Below, in pieces: positions 1 to 5,735 of a stretch of DNA of 5,735 nucleotides (position 1 is its first letter; the number at the start of each line of letters is the position of its first letter). Position numbers and translations under genes: made by a program. The notes under the pieces were generated by a model that had not been told where the DNA came from, searched no databases, and saw nothing but the letters and a program-made list of their open reading frames with translations. This DNA is from JAHFOW01 sp964370795 (GTDB lineage: Bacteria; Planctomycetota; Brocadiia; Brocadiales; Brocadiaceae): NCBI GenBank assembly GCA_964370795.1, contig CAYJME010000210.1, forward strand, positions 1 through 5,735, written 5' to 3'.

Positions 1-3000
1 GAGCGCATAATCGACGATCTTGGGGATAGCCCAAGCCTGCCGCTATTGGAATTTGCATTGACTGAATTATGGGAAAAACGGCGAAACCAAATACTTTCGC
101 ATAAGGACTATGAAAGCATCGGCAAAGTGAAGGGAGCACTGGCGGTTTATGCCGAGCGCACTTATCGCAGTTTGAGTTTGCGCGAGCAAGAACAGGTGCG
201 TGCCATCTTTGTGCAATTGGTTCAACCTGGCGATCAATCTCCGGATACAAAGCGCATGGCCACGCGAAAAGAGTTGGGAGATGCGCATTGGCCCCTGGCC
301 TTACAACTTGCAGATCAGCGCTTGTTAATTGCTGGGCGGGATAGCAGAGATCAAGAAGTCATCGAGCTTGTGCACGAAACCTTGATGACTGAATGGGATC
401 GGCTGCGTTACTGGATCGAATCGGACCGGGAATTCCGCAGCTGGCAAGAGCGTCTACGTATTGATCTTTTTCAATGGGAAAAGAACAACCATAATGATGG
501 AGCTTTGCTGCATGGCACGAGCTTGGATGAAGCTTTGCAGTGGAAAGAACGCGCGACTGCAAGCCTTTCTGAAGCCGAATTGCAATATATACAGGCCAGT
601 CAGGATTACGCGCATGCCAAACTCGAACAGGCTTCAATAAAACAATGGGAACAAGAGCGAGACCGTCGCCGGGCGATAGTCGCCTTAGCCGCAGGGCTGG
701 TCTTCACCACGGCCTTCGCCATCTTTGCCGGCTTTTCTTGGCAGAAAGCTCAAGCCGAAGAGAATCAGGCACGCCAGGCTTACAGTTTGAGTCTGGCCGC
801 CAACGCACAGCATCTTTTCCAGTTGAAGGATAACGTAAGCGCGCTAGCCCTTGCCTTCGCGGCTACTGCACTCGATAATCCCCCGTTAGCTGCCCAGGAA
901 GTTTTGCGAAGTATCGCTTTTTCCCCGGGACCACGAAAGTATTATCCGCTTAATGAAGTTTTGACAGATGAAACCGTGATTCCGGTCAGTGTGGCCATCA
1001 GCCCTGACTCAAAAACGGCCGTGGTGAGCGCGTTTACTGACGGGCGGCTGGCGTTGATCGATCTGGAAACAGGTGAACTCCTGCGCGAATTTACTGGCCA
1101 CACCCGCTTATCCAATGAACTGGCGTTTAGCCCAAATGGCGCTCATGCGATCTCGGCCTCCGACGATGGCAAATTAATTCTTTGGGACGTAGAAACTGGA
1201 GAAATCATCCATGATATGACAGGCCATTCGGGATCGGTATCTGCTGTGGCGATTAGTCCTGATGGAAGCACAGCACTGTCAGCAGGACTGCAAGGTGCAG
1301 AAAATATTCTGGAATCGCTGCAATTACCCGGCGAATTGATTTTATGGGATCTAGAAACCGGCAGGGAAATCCGTCGTTTTACTGGCGGCCATGCCCAGCT
1401 GGTTTTGGATGTGGTGTATAGTCCCGATGGGCAGTATGCCCTTTCCAGTTCAGGACTGCGCAAGGCTTCGGACATAATTCAACCTGACAGCGGCTTGATC
1501 CTGTGGGATTTGAGCACTGGCGAGATCCTCAATCCGTTTGACAAATTAAACACCGAAAACCCTACTGGGGTAGCCATGAGCCCAGACGGTCTTTCTATTT
1601 TGGTAGGCTCGATGGAAGGTACTTTGTATTGGCTAGATTCAAAAACTGGCGAGTTGATCTACGCTTTTCGTGATCATAGCAACTGGATCAGCGACGTGGC
1701 ATTCAGCCCGGATGGACGTTTTGCGATTGCCGGGCTGGGAGATGGACAAGCAGTAATCTGGGATTTGGCATCTAAACAGCAAGTTGCCGCTTTAAAATTC
1801 CATTCAAAAGAATTAACCGATTTCGCGGTATCTCCCGATGGCGAAACAATGATTTCGGTATCTTCAGATGGCGGCATGGTCTTATGGGGATTAACGAATG
1901 TTTCTGAGCAAAGAAGGTTTCTGGTGGGCAGCAGTACTATTAGTGAATTATTGATCTTGCCTGATGGTGAGAGATTCCTTGCCGGTTCGATCGATGGCTT
2001 CCTTCGCTTAGTTGATTCGCAGACTGGGAAAATCGAACGCACAATACGCACGGATGGCCAGATTAATGCAATGGATATTAGTCCTGATGGCAACCATGTC
2101 TTGACAGGCCTGGTTGACGGCCGCTTGATACTGTGGAACCTGAAAGATGGCAAGGCAGTTCGTGAATTATTCGGCCATAAAGGTCCAGTGAATGCTGTCG
2201 CGTTTTCCACCGTTGCTAATACTGCTTATTCTGCATCAGAGGATAAGAGCATTATTCAATGGGACATATCTAGCGGGGAGATTATCGGGATTCTTAATGG
2301 ACATGTTCTGCCTATAAGCAGCCTGGCTATTAACTCCAATGGCACGAAAATGGTCTCGGGAAGTCAAGATGGAATAATCCTATGGGATTTGGTGAGTGGT
2401 CAGCAAATCCATTCCTCATTTGCCCCGCAATTTAATGTAACAAGTCTGGATTTCAGTCCTGATGACGCTAGCATATTGGGAGCGTTAGGTTTTTTTGGCA
2501 ATAATGTTTCTGCGTGGGACTCAGCCAATGGGCAGGAAAACCTTCGTATTGAAGAACTCGGCCCAATCCTAGATGTCTCCATAAGTCCTGATAGCAAATT
2601 CGGTGTGTATGCCGTTGGCGATGGAAGCGTTGTATTGTTAAATTTCGCAACTGGCGAACGAGTGATCCGCTATCAAGGCCATAAGTCAGATGGGGTAAAC
2701 ACAGTAGCGTTTAGCCCAGATTCGAAAACAGTATATAGCGCCGGGGAAAATGGAGCCGTCATACAGTGGGCAGTACCTGATCCGACTCTTTCCAGTCTAC
2801 AAGAATGGATTAAGGACAACCGATTCGTCAGGGAGTTGACCTGTCTGGAAAGGCAAAACTACCAAGTCGAACCAATATGTTCCCCGGACGTGGCTCAGTC
2901 CGATCAAATGGAAAATGGAAGCTTGAATGTGCCAGATCGTCAAGAAAAAGTTACCACGCTTGGCGAGAATCGTGGAGAGATAAGAGCCGGTGATTTCGAA

Positions 3001-3309
3001 ATCTGGCTTTACGAAGGCAAGGCTGGGGATTTGATCTCGATATATATGAATGCGGATAAACCGGGGACAAGAATTCAATCCCCAGAGGAAAAACTTGCGC
3101 TTAGTTTGCTCGACACAGCTCTTGTAGTTATTGCCCCCGACGGCTCATTGATTGCCGCTTCACATTTTGATGAGCTTTCCAGTTCTCTGTCGACAGACGC
3201 TGCTATCCGCAATCTCGAATTACCTGTAGACGGCATCTATCGTATCGAGGCGCGCAGCTACGGGGGTTTTACTAGCGGCCCGTATACTCTCATTATTGAG
3301 CAACAGTAA
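1..3309 (+). CDS. STAND-type NTPase with TM helix, WD40 repeats and C-terminal PPC-like domain (5' partial)
   Basis: The frame is open from base 1, so the true start and the Walker motifs lie upstream; 1102 residues are visible, numbered here from base 1. Residues 1-206 match the end of nSTAND1-type NTPase regions (LPLLEFALTELW, then VIELVHETLMTEWDRL). Residues 226-247 are one hydrophobic helix preceded by RDRRR, so by the positive-inside rule the NTPase is cytoplasmic and the rest external. An alpha-helical linker follows (248-315). Residues 328-926 contain about fourteen WD40 blades with SPDG turns and LWDLETGE-like strands, enough for two seven-bladed propellers. Residues 929-965 carry two cysteines (948, 960) in an LTCLER...EPIC motif. 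Residues 983-1102 resemble a PPC beta domain (LDTALVVIAPDGS, YRIEARSYGG). Family knowledge suggests a ligand-sensing signalling ATPase; the ligand is unknown. The stop is TAA. No clear terminator follows. Confidence 0.93.
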   Translation, partial: ERIIDDLGDSPSLPLLEFALTELWEKRRNQILSHKDYESIGKVKGALAVYAERTYRSLSLREQEQVRAIFVQLVQPGDQSPDTKRMATRKELGDAHWPLALQLADQRLLIAGRDSRDQEVIELVHETLMTEWDRLRYWIESDREFRSWQERLRIDLFQWEKNNHNDGALLHGTSLDEALQWKERATASLSEAELQYIQASQDYAHAKLEQASIKQWEQERDRRRAIVALAAGLVFTTAFAIFAGFSWQKAQAEENQARQAYSLSLAANAQHLFQLKDNVSALALAFAATALDNPPLAAQEVLRSIAFSPGPRKYYPLNEVLTDETVIPVSVAISPDSKTAVVSAFTDGRLALIDLETGELLREFTGHTRLSNELAFSPNGAHAISASDDGKLILWDVETGEIIHDMTGHSGSVSAVAISPDGSTALSAGLQGAENILESLQLPGELILWDLETGREIRRFTGGHAQLVLDVVYSPDGQYALSSSGLRKASDIIQPDSGLILWDLSTGEILNPFDKLNTENPTGVAMSPDGLSILVGSMEGTLYWLDSKTGELIYAFRDHSNWISDVAFSPDGRFAIAGLGDGQAVIWDLASKQQVAALKFHSKELTDFAVSPDGETMISVSSDGGMVLWGLTNVSEQRRFLVGSSTISELLILPDGERFLAGSIDGFLRLVDSQTGKIERTIRTDGQINAMDISPDGNHVLTGLVDGRLILWNLKDGKAVRELFGHKGPVNAVAFSTVANTAYSASEDKSIIQWDISSGEIIGILNGHVLPISSLAINSNGTKMVSGSQDGIILWDLVSGQQIHSSFAPQFNVTSLDFSPDDASILGALGFFGNNVSAWDSANGQENLRIEELGPILDVSISPDSKFGVYAVGDGSVVLLNFATGERVIRYQGHKSDGVNTVAFSPDSKTVYSAGENGAVIQWAVPDPTLSSLQEWIKDNRFVRELTCLERQNYQVEPICSPDVAQSDQMENGSLNVPDRQEKVTTLGENRGEIRAGDFEIWLYEGKAGDLISIYMNADKPGTRIQSPEEKLALSLLDTALVVIAPDGSLIAASHFDELSSSLSTDAAIRNLELPVDGIYRIEARSYGGFTSGPYTLIIEQQ

Positions 3310-3560
3310 AAGTCCATAAACCATTTTGCAAGTAGGGAATCTTATCCAGGATCTGGCTTTCTTTGGCAGGGCATGCATCATGACCCGGCTTCACCCTAAC
3401 CTGCAGCAAAATAGAAAAAGAGGATACAGGCAAAGAACAAAAGAAATATGCCAAATGCCTGGCCCGCCGTCAAGGTTGCGGCCGCACCCAAACTGCACCC
3501 GAATTAATTAGAAATCAGTTTGAAACACAAAATATGGTGATTAGCATATTTGCCAACCAC
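3310..3560. other. gene-free spacer after the STAND gene
   Basis: No convincing plus-strand gene is present. The plus-strand frame at 3326-3511 lacks a ribosome-binding site and protein-like composition. No GC-rich hairpin plus T-run follows the stop at 3309. Two weak items are visible: a minus-strand frame of 31 codons (3396-3491, TTG start) that would encode one hydrophobic helix, and a short inverted repeat AAATATG (3530-3536) / CATATTT (3545-3551). Neither is enough for a functional call. Confidence 0.5.
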
Positions 3561-3570
3561 CATGGGTAGT

Positions 3571-3662
3571 GGGCCCGGCCGGATTCAAACCCTTTCGCTT
3601 GCCTTCGCTGCGCTCTGGCAGCGCTCAGGGCAAGCTCTGCAACCGAGCGGTTATAAATCCGT
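3571..3662 (-). pseudogene. 3' half of a tRNA-like gene with its T arm split by a hairpin insert
   Basis: On the minus strand the order is a degraded anticodon arm with loop TTTATAA (it would read UAU), then CGCTCGGTTGCAG, then a foreign stretch, then a T loop GTTTGAATCC and the acceptor strand CGGGCCCA. Removing about 46 nt (roughly plus-strand 3591-3637) rejoins GCAG to the T loop and restores a T stem close to GCAGG/CCTGC. Here the 3' strand is CCGGC, with one mismatch. No D arm or 5' acceptor strand (GGGCCCG) is found past 3662, no CCA follows the acceptor, and the T loop has TTTGAAT instead of TTCGAAT. It should not make a working tRNA. A second, better-preserved T arm and acceptor lies at 5679-5735. 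Confidence 0.55.
3592..3637 (-). repeat. REP-like hairpin insert inside the tRNA-like remnant
   Basis: Two nested perfect stems are visible: CTTGCC (3598-3603) with GGCAAG (3629-3634), and inside it GCGCT (3610-3614) with AGCGC (3620-3624) around a five-base loop. On the minus strand the element starts with CTTGCCCTGAGCGC, a string I associate from memory with abundant dispersed repeats in Chloroflexota genomes. The copy at 5699-5735 shares TGCCCTGAGCGC and AGCGAA but differs in the middle. Boundaries are uncertain by a base or two. Confidence 0.55.
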
Positions 3663-3907
3663 AATTGAGGGATGAAGGATGAAAAAGCTAAAAATAATCA
3701 GGAATTTTAAATACTGAATGGGGATTCCGGAGGCGGCAGCCTGGATGCTGGCGGTGGCGGCACTCACGAACTAGTGGAGTTCCGTACAACAACAAGCAAG
3801 CCATCACAGGATCGCGAAAGAGGAACTCCCACGCGTCGCTATTTGGCGACGCAAGCGATCGGCGCAAACCCTCCTGATAGCCCAATGATCGTAAACGCCG
3901 TTCGCAA
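3663..3907. other. gene-free spacer between tRNA-like remnant and dispersed repeat
   Basis: It begins with a tandem GGATGAA pair (about 3670-3683) and an AT-rich patch. From 3710 it is GC-richer and open in several frames on both strands, but none has a ribosome-binding site, a sensible start or a recognisable motif. Its only clear structure is the compound inverted repeat listed separately. I see no gene in it. Confidence 0.45.
3774..3852. repeat. compound inverted repeat
   Basis: GTGGAGTTCC (3774-3783) is complementary to GGAACTCCCAC (3822-3832) with a single bulged base and a 38 bp interior. It is followed directly by a second perfect hairpin, GCGTCGC (3833-3839), loop TATTTG, GCGACGC (3846-3852). 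No T-run follows, so it is not an intrinsic terminator. It may be a miniature repeat or the remains of one. Confidence 0.5.
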
Positions 3908-4021
3908 TTCCAGCCGCGCAAGCCGAAGATGGGGAATCCGTTTATGTGGCTGAGGAGGTGAGGTGCGTTGCTTCGCACCGCAGGAGAAGCTATTCGGCGG
4001 TGCCGAATAACGCTTCTCCAG
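3908..4021. repeat. dispersed direct repeat, copy 1 (two hairpins)
   Basis: This 114 bp unit recurs at 5557-5672 in the same orientation. The first 51 bases differ at only two positions (3932, 3953), then a 3-base indel and three substitutions follow. The last 40 bases diverge but keep a hairpin. Hairpin a is GGTGCG (3962-3967) / CGCACC (3974-3979). Hairpin b is GGAGAAGC-TATTCGGC (3983-3998) with GCCGAATA (4002-4009) and GCTTCTCC (4012-4019), 16 bp with a two-base bulge. The plus strand also reads QPRKPKMGNPFMWL followed by Arg-Arg-stop (TGA 3959-3961), and copy 2 shares this peptide. Upstream of TTCCAG (3908) the two copies show no similarity, so the left edge is sharp. Confidence 0.8.
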
Positions 4022-4102
4022 GTCGATAACGCTGAACCCCCAGAACCCCTCTGTGCTGAATGCCATCGGATCTTGTAATTGAACGAACAAAATTTCACAA
4101 TC

Positions 4103-4131
4103 TTGACCTTTCATTTAAATCTCCCTAGAAT
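4103..4131 (+). promoter_or_regulatory. sigma70-type promoter for the two-gene operon
   Basis: TTGACC (4103-4108) and TAGAAT (4126-4131) are separated by exactly 17 bases, and each hexamer has five of six consensus positions. Transcription would begin near 4138 and give a leader of about 205 nt before the ATG at 4343. No other gene on this strand lies between, so the operon is the natural target. Confidence 0.6.
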
Positions 4132-4201
4132 GAAAACACCTGGGGTTAGTAGATTTCGCGGGCCACAAGTTATTTGCAGCCTAATAAGCAAGGAGGGGTC
4201 C

Positions 4202-4287
4202 GTGCGCCCAAATCGTTTTTTATTTGTTCAAGTTGTCTGATGGCGACCTATAAGCAATTATGCCGCCAAACAGCAGCACAACCATAG
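4202..4287 (+). other. two possible overlapping leader micro-ORFs
   Basis: A strong Shine-Dalgarno-like AGGAGG (4191-4196) sits five bases before a GTG (4202) that opens a 12-codon frame ending at TGA 4238-4240. Its stop overlaps an ATG (4240) that opens a 15-codon frame ending at TAG 4285-4287, inside the first leader hairpin. Such tiny frames occur easily by chance. The good SD and the stop/start overlap are the only support. Confidence 0.2.
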
Positions 4288-4323
4288 TTGGGCGGCATAA
4301 AGTGACGCTCTGTTTGGTCACTT
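4258..4323 (+). promoter_or_regulatory. two tandem inverted repeats in the operon leader
   Basis: The first pairs TTATGCCGCCAAAC (4258-4271) with GTTGGGCGGCATAA (4287-4300), 13 of 14 positions, with a 15-base loop. The second pairs AAGTGAC (4300-4306) with GTCACTT (4317-4323), 7 of 7 positions, with a 10-base loop, and ends six bases before the ribosome-binding site. Neither is followed by a T-run, so they are not intrinsic terminators. They could be repressor sites or leader RNA stems; the sequence cannot decide which. Confidence 0.5.
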
Positions 4324-4342
4324 CGTTGAAAGGAGACGTAAA

Positions 4343-5020
4343 ATGCTTAAAGCGCAAACTGTACAAGCAGTTGTAGATCAGGTTGTCGTCAAGACCGCAG
4401 CGGAGCGCGAGAAAGCGATTGCATTGCACGACTATGTTCGTGAAAACGTCAAATTTGGCTTCAACAAATACTTCGACGCGACGCCGCCAGATTATACGTT
4501 GTCCTGCGGTCACGGACACTGCAACCCGAAGAGCCGATTGATGGTTGCACTCTTTCGAGCTGCTGGACTGGAGTGCTATCAGCACTTTGTTGTAATCCCA
4601 AAAGACATTCTAAAAGGCGCCATTTCCCCCAGCAGGTACTGGATGATTCCAGCGGAACTGTCTCACAGCTATGTTGAGGTAAAGGTTGAAGGCAAGTGGT
4701 GCACGATTGATAGCTTTATCGTTGACACCCCCTTACTTAAAGGCGCGCAAGCCAGACTTGTCCAGGAAAACCGCCCCCTTGGGTATGGCGCGCGCCCTGA
4801 TTCAATCAATGTATGGGATGGACGGAGTAACGCCTTCTCACAATTCGACAAGAGCATGATGATCGAAGATCATGGGAACATTGATGACCTAGGAGAATAT
4901 TACAATGACAAGAGATACCGCCACGTGGTTTTTGGAATGCGCATCAATACGATGTTTCAATTCATGGGAGAATTCGGCGTAGCTCCAATGAACGTCTATA
5001 TCGAAAAATTACGCCAATAG
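4343..5020 (+). CDS. transglutaminase-like superfamily protein
   Basis: A 225-residue protein whose ATG follows an ideal ribosome-binding site, AAAGGAG (4329-4335), seven bases upstream. Residues 23-85 fit the transglutaminase-like core: a helix with LHDYVRENVKFGF, then CGHGHCNPKSRLMVALFRAAGL. Cys60 is the probable nucleophile, His108 (LSHSYVEVKVEGKW) and Asp123 (CTIDS) complete the usual Cys-His-Asp triad in the right order. No signal peptide or membrane helix is seen, so it is probably cytoplasmic. Members of this fold act as amide-bond hydrolases, transferases or inactive binders; the substrate cannot be told here. It is the first gene of an operon: the next gene starts 30 bp after its TAG and probably shares the promoter at 4103-4131. 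The region after residue 130 is not recognised. Confidence 0.85.
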   Translation: MLKAQTVQAVVDQVVVKTAAEREKAIALHDYVRENVKFGFNKYFDATPPDYTLSCGHGHCNPKSRLMVALFRAAGLECYQHFVVIPKDILKGAISPSRYWMIPAELSHSYVEVKVEGKWCTIDSFIVDTPLLKGAQARLVQENRPLGYGARPDSINVWDGRSNAFSQFDKSMMIEDHGNIDDLGEYYNDKRYRHVVFGMRINTMFQFMGEFGVAPMNVYIEKLRQ

Positions 5021-5050
5021 TGCGTGATTGCGCGATTAGGAGATATTCCA

Positions 5051-5431
5051 ATGAAACTCAAGACTTTGTTTATCTTCAATGCCATCGCCACAATCCTTTT
5101 TGGAATCGGTTCCGTCTTAGCTCCAAATACTCTTGTGAATCTCTTTGGATCCACACTCAATCCTGCGGGTGCGCTTATGATGCGGTATGGCGGCGTTTGG
5201 CTCATTGGAATTGGCTTATTGGCTTGGTTTGCCAAAAGCTCTGCCGACTCAGATGCTCGAAGGGCTATCGTCCTGGCGTTTTTAATTTGCTATAGCACTG
5301 CGTTCATCGTTGCCCTGCTTGCTCAATTGAACAATGTGCTAAACGCCTTTGGATGGGGCACTGTTGCGCTCAATTTCGTTTTAGCAGCAGGCTATGGCTA
5401 TTTCCAGTTTTCAAGGCCAGTGATGCGCTGA
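5051..5431 (+). CDS. small four-helix integral membrane protein, function unknown
   Basis: A 126-residue protein with four hydrophobic stretches at about residues 6-24, 42-61, 70-91 and 99-118, joined by short loops, and with basic residues at both ends (MKLK, SRPVMR). Start ATG 5051 is chosen because AGGAG (5038-5042) lies eight bases before it; the earlier in-frame GTG at 5024 lacks such a site and would add nine polar residues. I do not recognise a named family with confidence; the layout recalls small uncharacterised four-helix proteins common in Chloroflexota. It lies 30 bp downstream of the transglutaminase-like gene and is likely cotranscribed with it, so the two may act together at the membrane. 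No intrinsic terminator is evident after it. Confidence 0.8.
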   Translation: MKLKTLFIFNAIATILFGIGSVLAPNTLVNLFGSTLNPAGALMMRYGGVWLIGIGLLAWFAKSSADSDARRAIVLAFLICYSTAFIVALLAQLNNVLNAFGWGTVALNFVLAAGYGYFQFSRPVMR

Positions 5432-5499
5432 GTAGCCGGCCCAACTTTCAGATATGTCACCAAAATGCCTCCCAACACATGTGGTTGAAAAACGTCTAA

Positions 5500-5613
5500 A
5501 CTGAGCCTGGCACAGGCTATCCTACGCTCTGGGAGGAGCAGGAGAAGTACCTGATGTTCCAGCCGCGCAAGCCGAAGATGAGGAATCCGTTTATGTGGCT
5601 GGGGAGGAAGTGA
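5500..5613 (+). pseudogene. possible 3' coding remnant ending in the dispersed repeat
   Basis: After a stop at 5497-5499 the plus-strand frame reads protein-like to TGA 5611-5613, including YPTLWEEQEKYLMF and then QPRKPKMRNPFMWLGRK. It has no start codon near a ribosome-binding site. The second half is the peptide also encoded in copy 1 of the repeat, where different residues precede it. It may be the tail of a decayed gene, or the frame may be accidental, because the same DNA is open in other frames too. The parent protein is not recognised. Confidence 0.3.
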
Positions 5614-5672
5614 AGTGCGTTGCTTCACAACGCGAGAGAAACGCCCGGCTACGCCGAGCAACGCTTCTCCAG
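5557..5672. repeat. dispersed direct repeat, copy 2 (two hairpins)
   Basis: Second copy of the unit at 3908-4021, in the same orientation. Relative to copy 1 it carries a 3-base insertion near 5608-5610. Hairpin a is re-formed with shifted pairing, GCGTTG (5617-5622) / CAACGC (5628-5633). Hairpin b keeps its shape with other bases: GAGAA (5636-5640) with TTCTC (5665-5669), and GCCCGGC (5643-5649) with GCCGAGC (5653-5659) around TAC. Against copy 1 two stem pairs changed on both sides (T-A to C-G, A-T to G-C). One further pair is C/A on the plus strand but G-U on the minus strand. Confidence 0.8.
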
Positions 5673-5678
5673 AAAACA

Positions 5679-5735
5679 TGGGCCCGGCAGGATTCGAACC
5701 CGTTCGCTGGCCCTGCGGGCTGCGCTCAGGGCAGG
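5679..5735 (-). pseudogene. second tRNA-like T arm and acceptor with hairpin insert (cut by window edge)
   Basis: On the minus strand the T loop TTCGAAT is flanked by CCTGC and the acceptor CGGGCCCA, all intact. Where the 5' T-stem strand should be there is instead an insert, CCTGCCCTGAGCGC...GGCCAGCGAACG, matching the insert in the remnant at 3571-3662 at both ends. A GCCCTG/CAGGGC stem can form in it. The rest of the gene lies beyond 5735, so whether a full tRNA body exists cannot be seen. The element starts seven bases after the end of dispersed repeat copy 2. Confidence 0.5.

Noticed and set aside
3326..3511. Plus-strand frame of 61 codons after the STAND gene
   Set aside because: It has no ribosome-binding site and its composition is not protein-like.
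3711..3952. Plus-strand open frame containing GDSGGG, resembling a serine-protease motif
   Set aside because: There is no start codon or ribosome-binding site, the motif is embedded in Gly-rich low-complexity sequence, and nothing else of a trypsin fold is present.
3688..4114. Overlapping minus-strand open frames of 91-136 codons
   Set aside because: They run through inverted repeats and the dispersed repeat, have no good ribosome-binding site, and in copy 2 the hairpin part carries a one-base indel that breaks the equivalent frame. They look like accidental open frames.
4196..4225. GGGG...GCCC followed by a T-rich run as an intrinsic terminator or riboswitch expression platform
   Set aside because: Only three or four pairs can form before the T-run, and no aptamer fold I recognise precedes it.
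4268..4293. Integron attC-like core: GCCAAAC facing GTTGGGC upstream of a possible cassette gene
   Set aside because: The right core fits GTTRRRY but the left breaks RYYYAAC. The spacing is far too short for an attC, the pairing continues outside the cores, and no L boxes or matching site after the operon are seen.
5024..5050. Upstream GTG start for the membrane protein
   Set aside because: It lacks a ribosome-binding site, while ATG 5051 has AGGAG at the right distance and begins with a typical MKLK-helix.
5504..5518. AGCCTG-GCA-CAGGCT hairpin as a terminator for the operon
   Set aside because: The stem is only six base pairs, there is no T-run after it, and it lies about 70 bases past the stop.
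5398..5679. Minus-strand frame of 93 codons
   Set aside because: It overlaps the end of the membrane-protein gene and consists mostly of the dispersed repeat. No start signal or recognisable domain is seen.

Overview
The window looks like an accessory stretch from a Chloroflexota genome, probably Anaerolineae. This rests on two things: the style of the first protein (STAND NTPase, transmembrane helix, WD40 repeats, pre-peptidase C-terminal domain), which is common in that group, and hairpin-rich dispersed repeats of the CTTGCCCTGAGCGC type. The assignment is from family knowledge and was not tested by a search.

Bases 1-3309 are the 3' part of a very large plus-strand gene that starts upstream of the window. 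It encodes the C-terminal end of an nSTAND1-like NTPase region, one transmembrane helix, about fourteen WD40 blades (probably two seven-bladed propellers) and a C-terminal PPC-like beta domain. The likely arrangement is a cytoplasmic signalling NTPase joined through the membrane to a large external sensor.

Bases 3310-4342 hold no convincing protein gene. They contain a minus-strand 3' tRNA half whose T arm is split by a hairpin insert of about 46 nt (3571-3662), a compound inverted repeat (3774-3852), the first copy of a 114-116 bp dispersed repeat with two hairpins (3908-4021), a good sigma70-type promoter (4103-4131), and a leader of roughly 200 nt with two inverted repeats and two possible tiny reading frames.

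Bases 4343-5431 are a compact two-gene operon: a 225-residue soluble transglutaminase-like protein with an apparent Cys-His-Asp triad, then, 30 bp later, a 126-residue protein with four predicted membrane helices. Their joint function is unknown.

Bases 5432-5735 hold the second copy of the dispersed repeat (5557-5672), in the same orientation as the first. It is followed at once by a second T-arm/acceptor tRNA fragment on the minus strand with the same kind of hairpin insert, cut by the window edge. The operon is therefore bracketed by two repeat families, each present on both sides. This is the main structural oddity here and suggests a small accessory islet whose edges could recombine.
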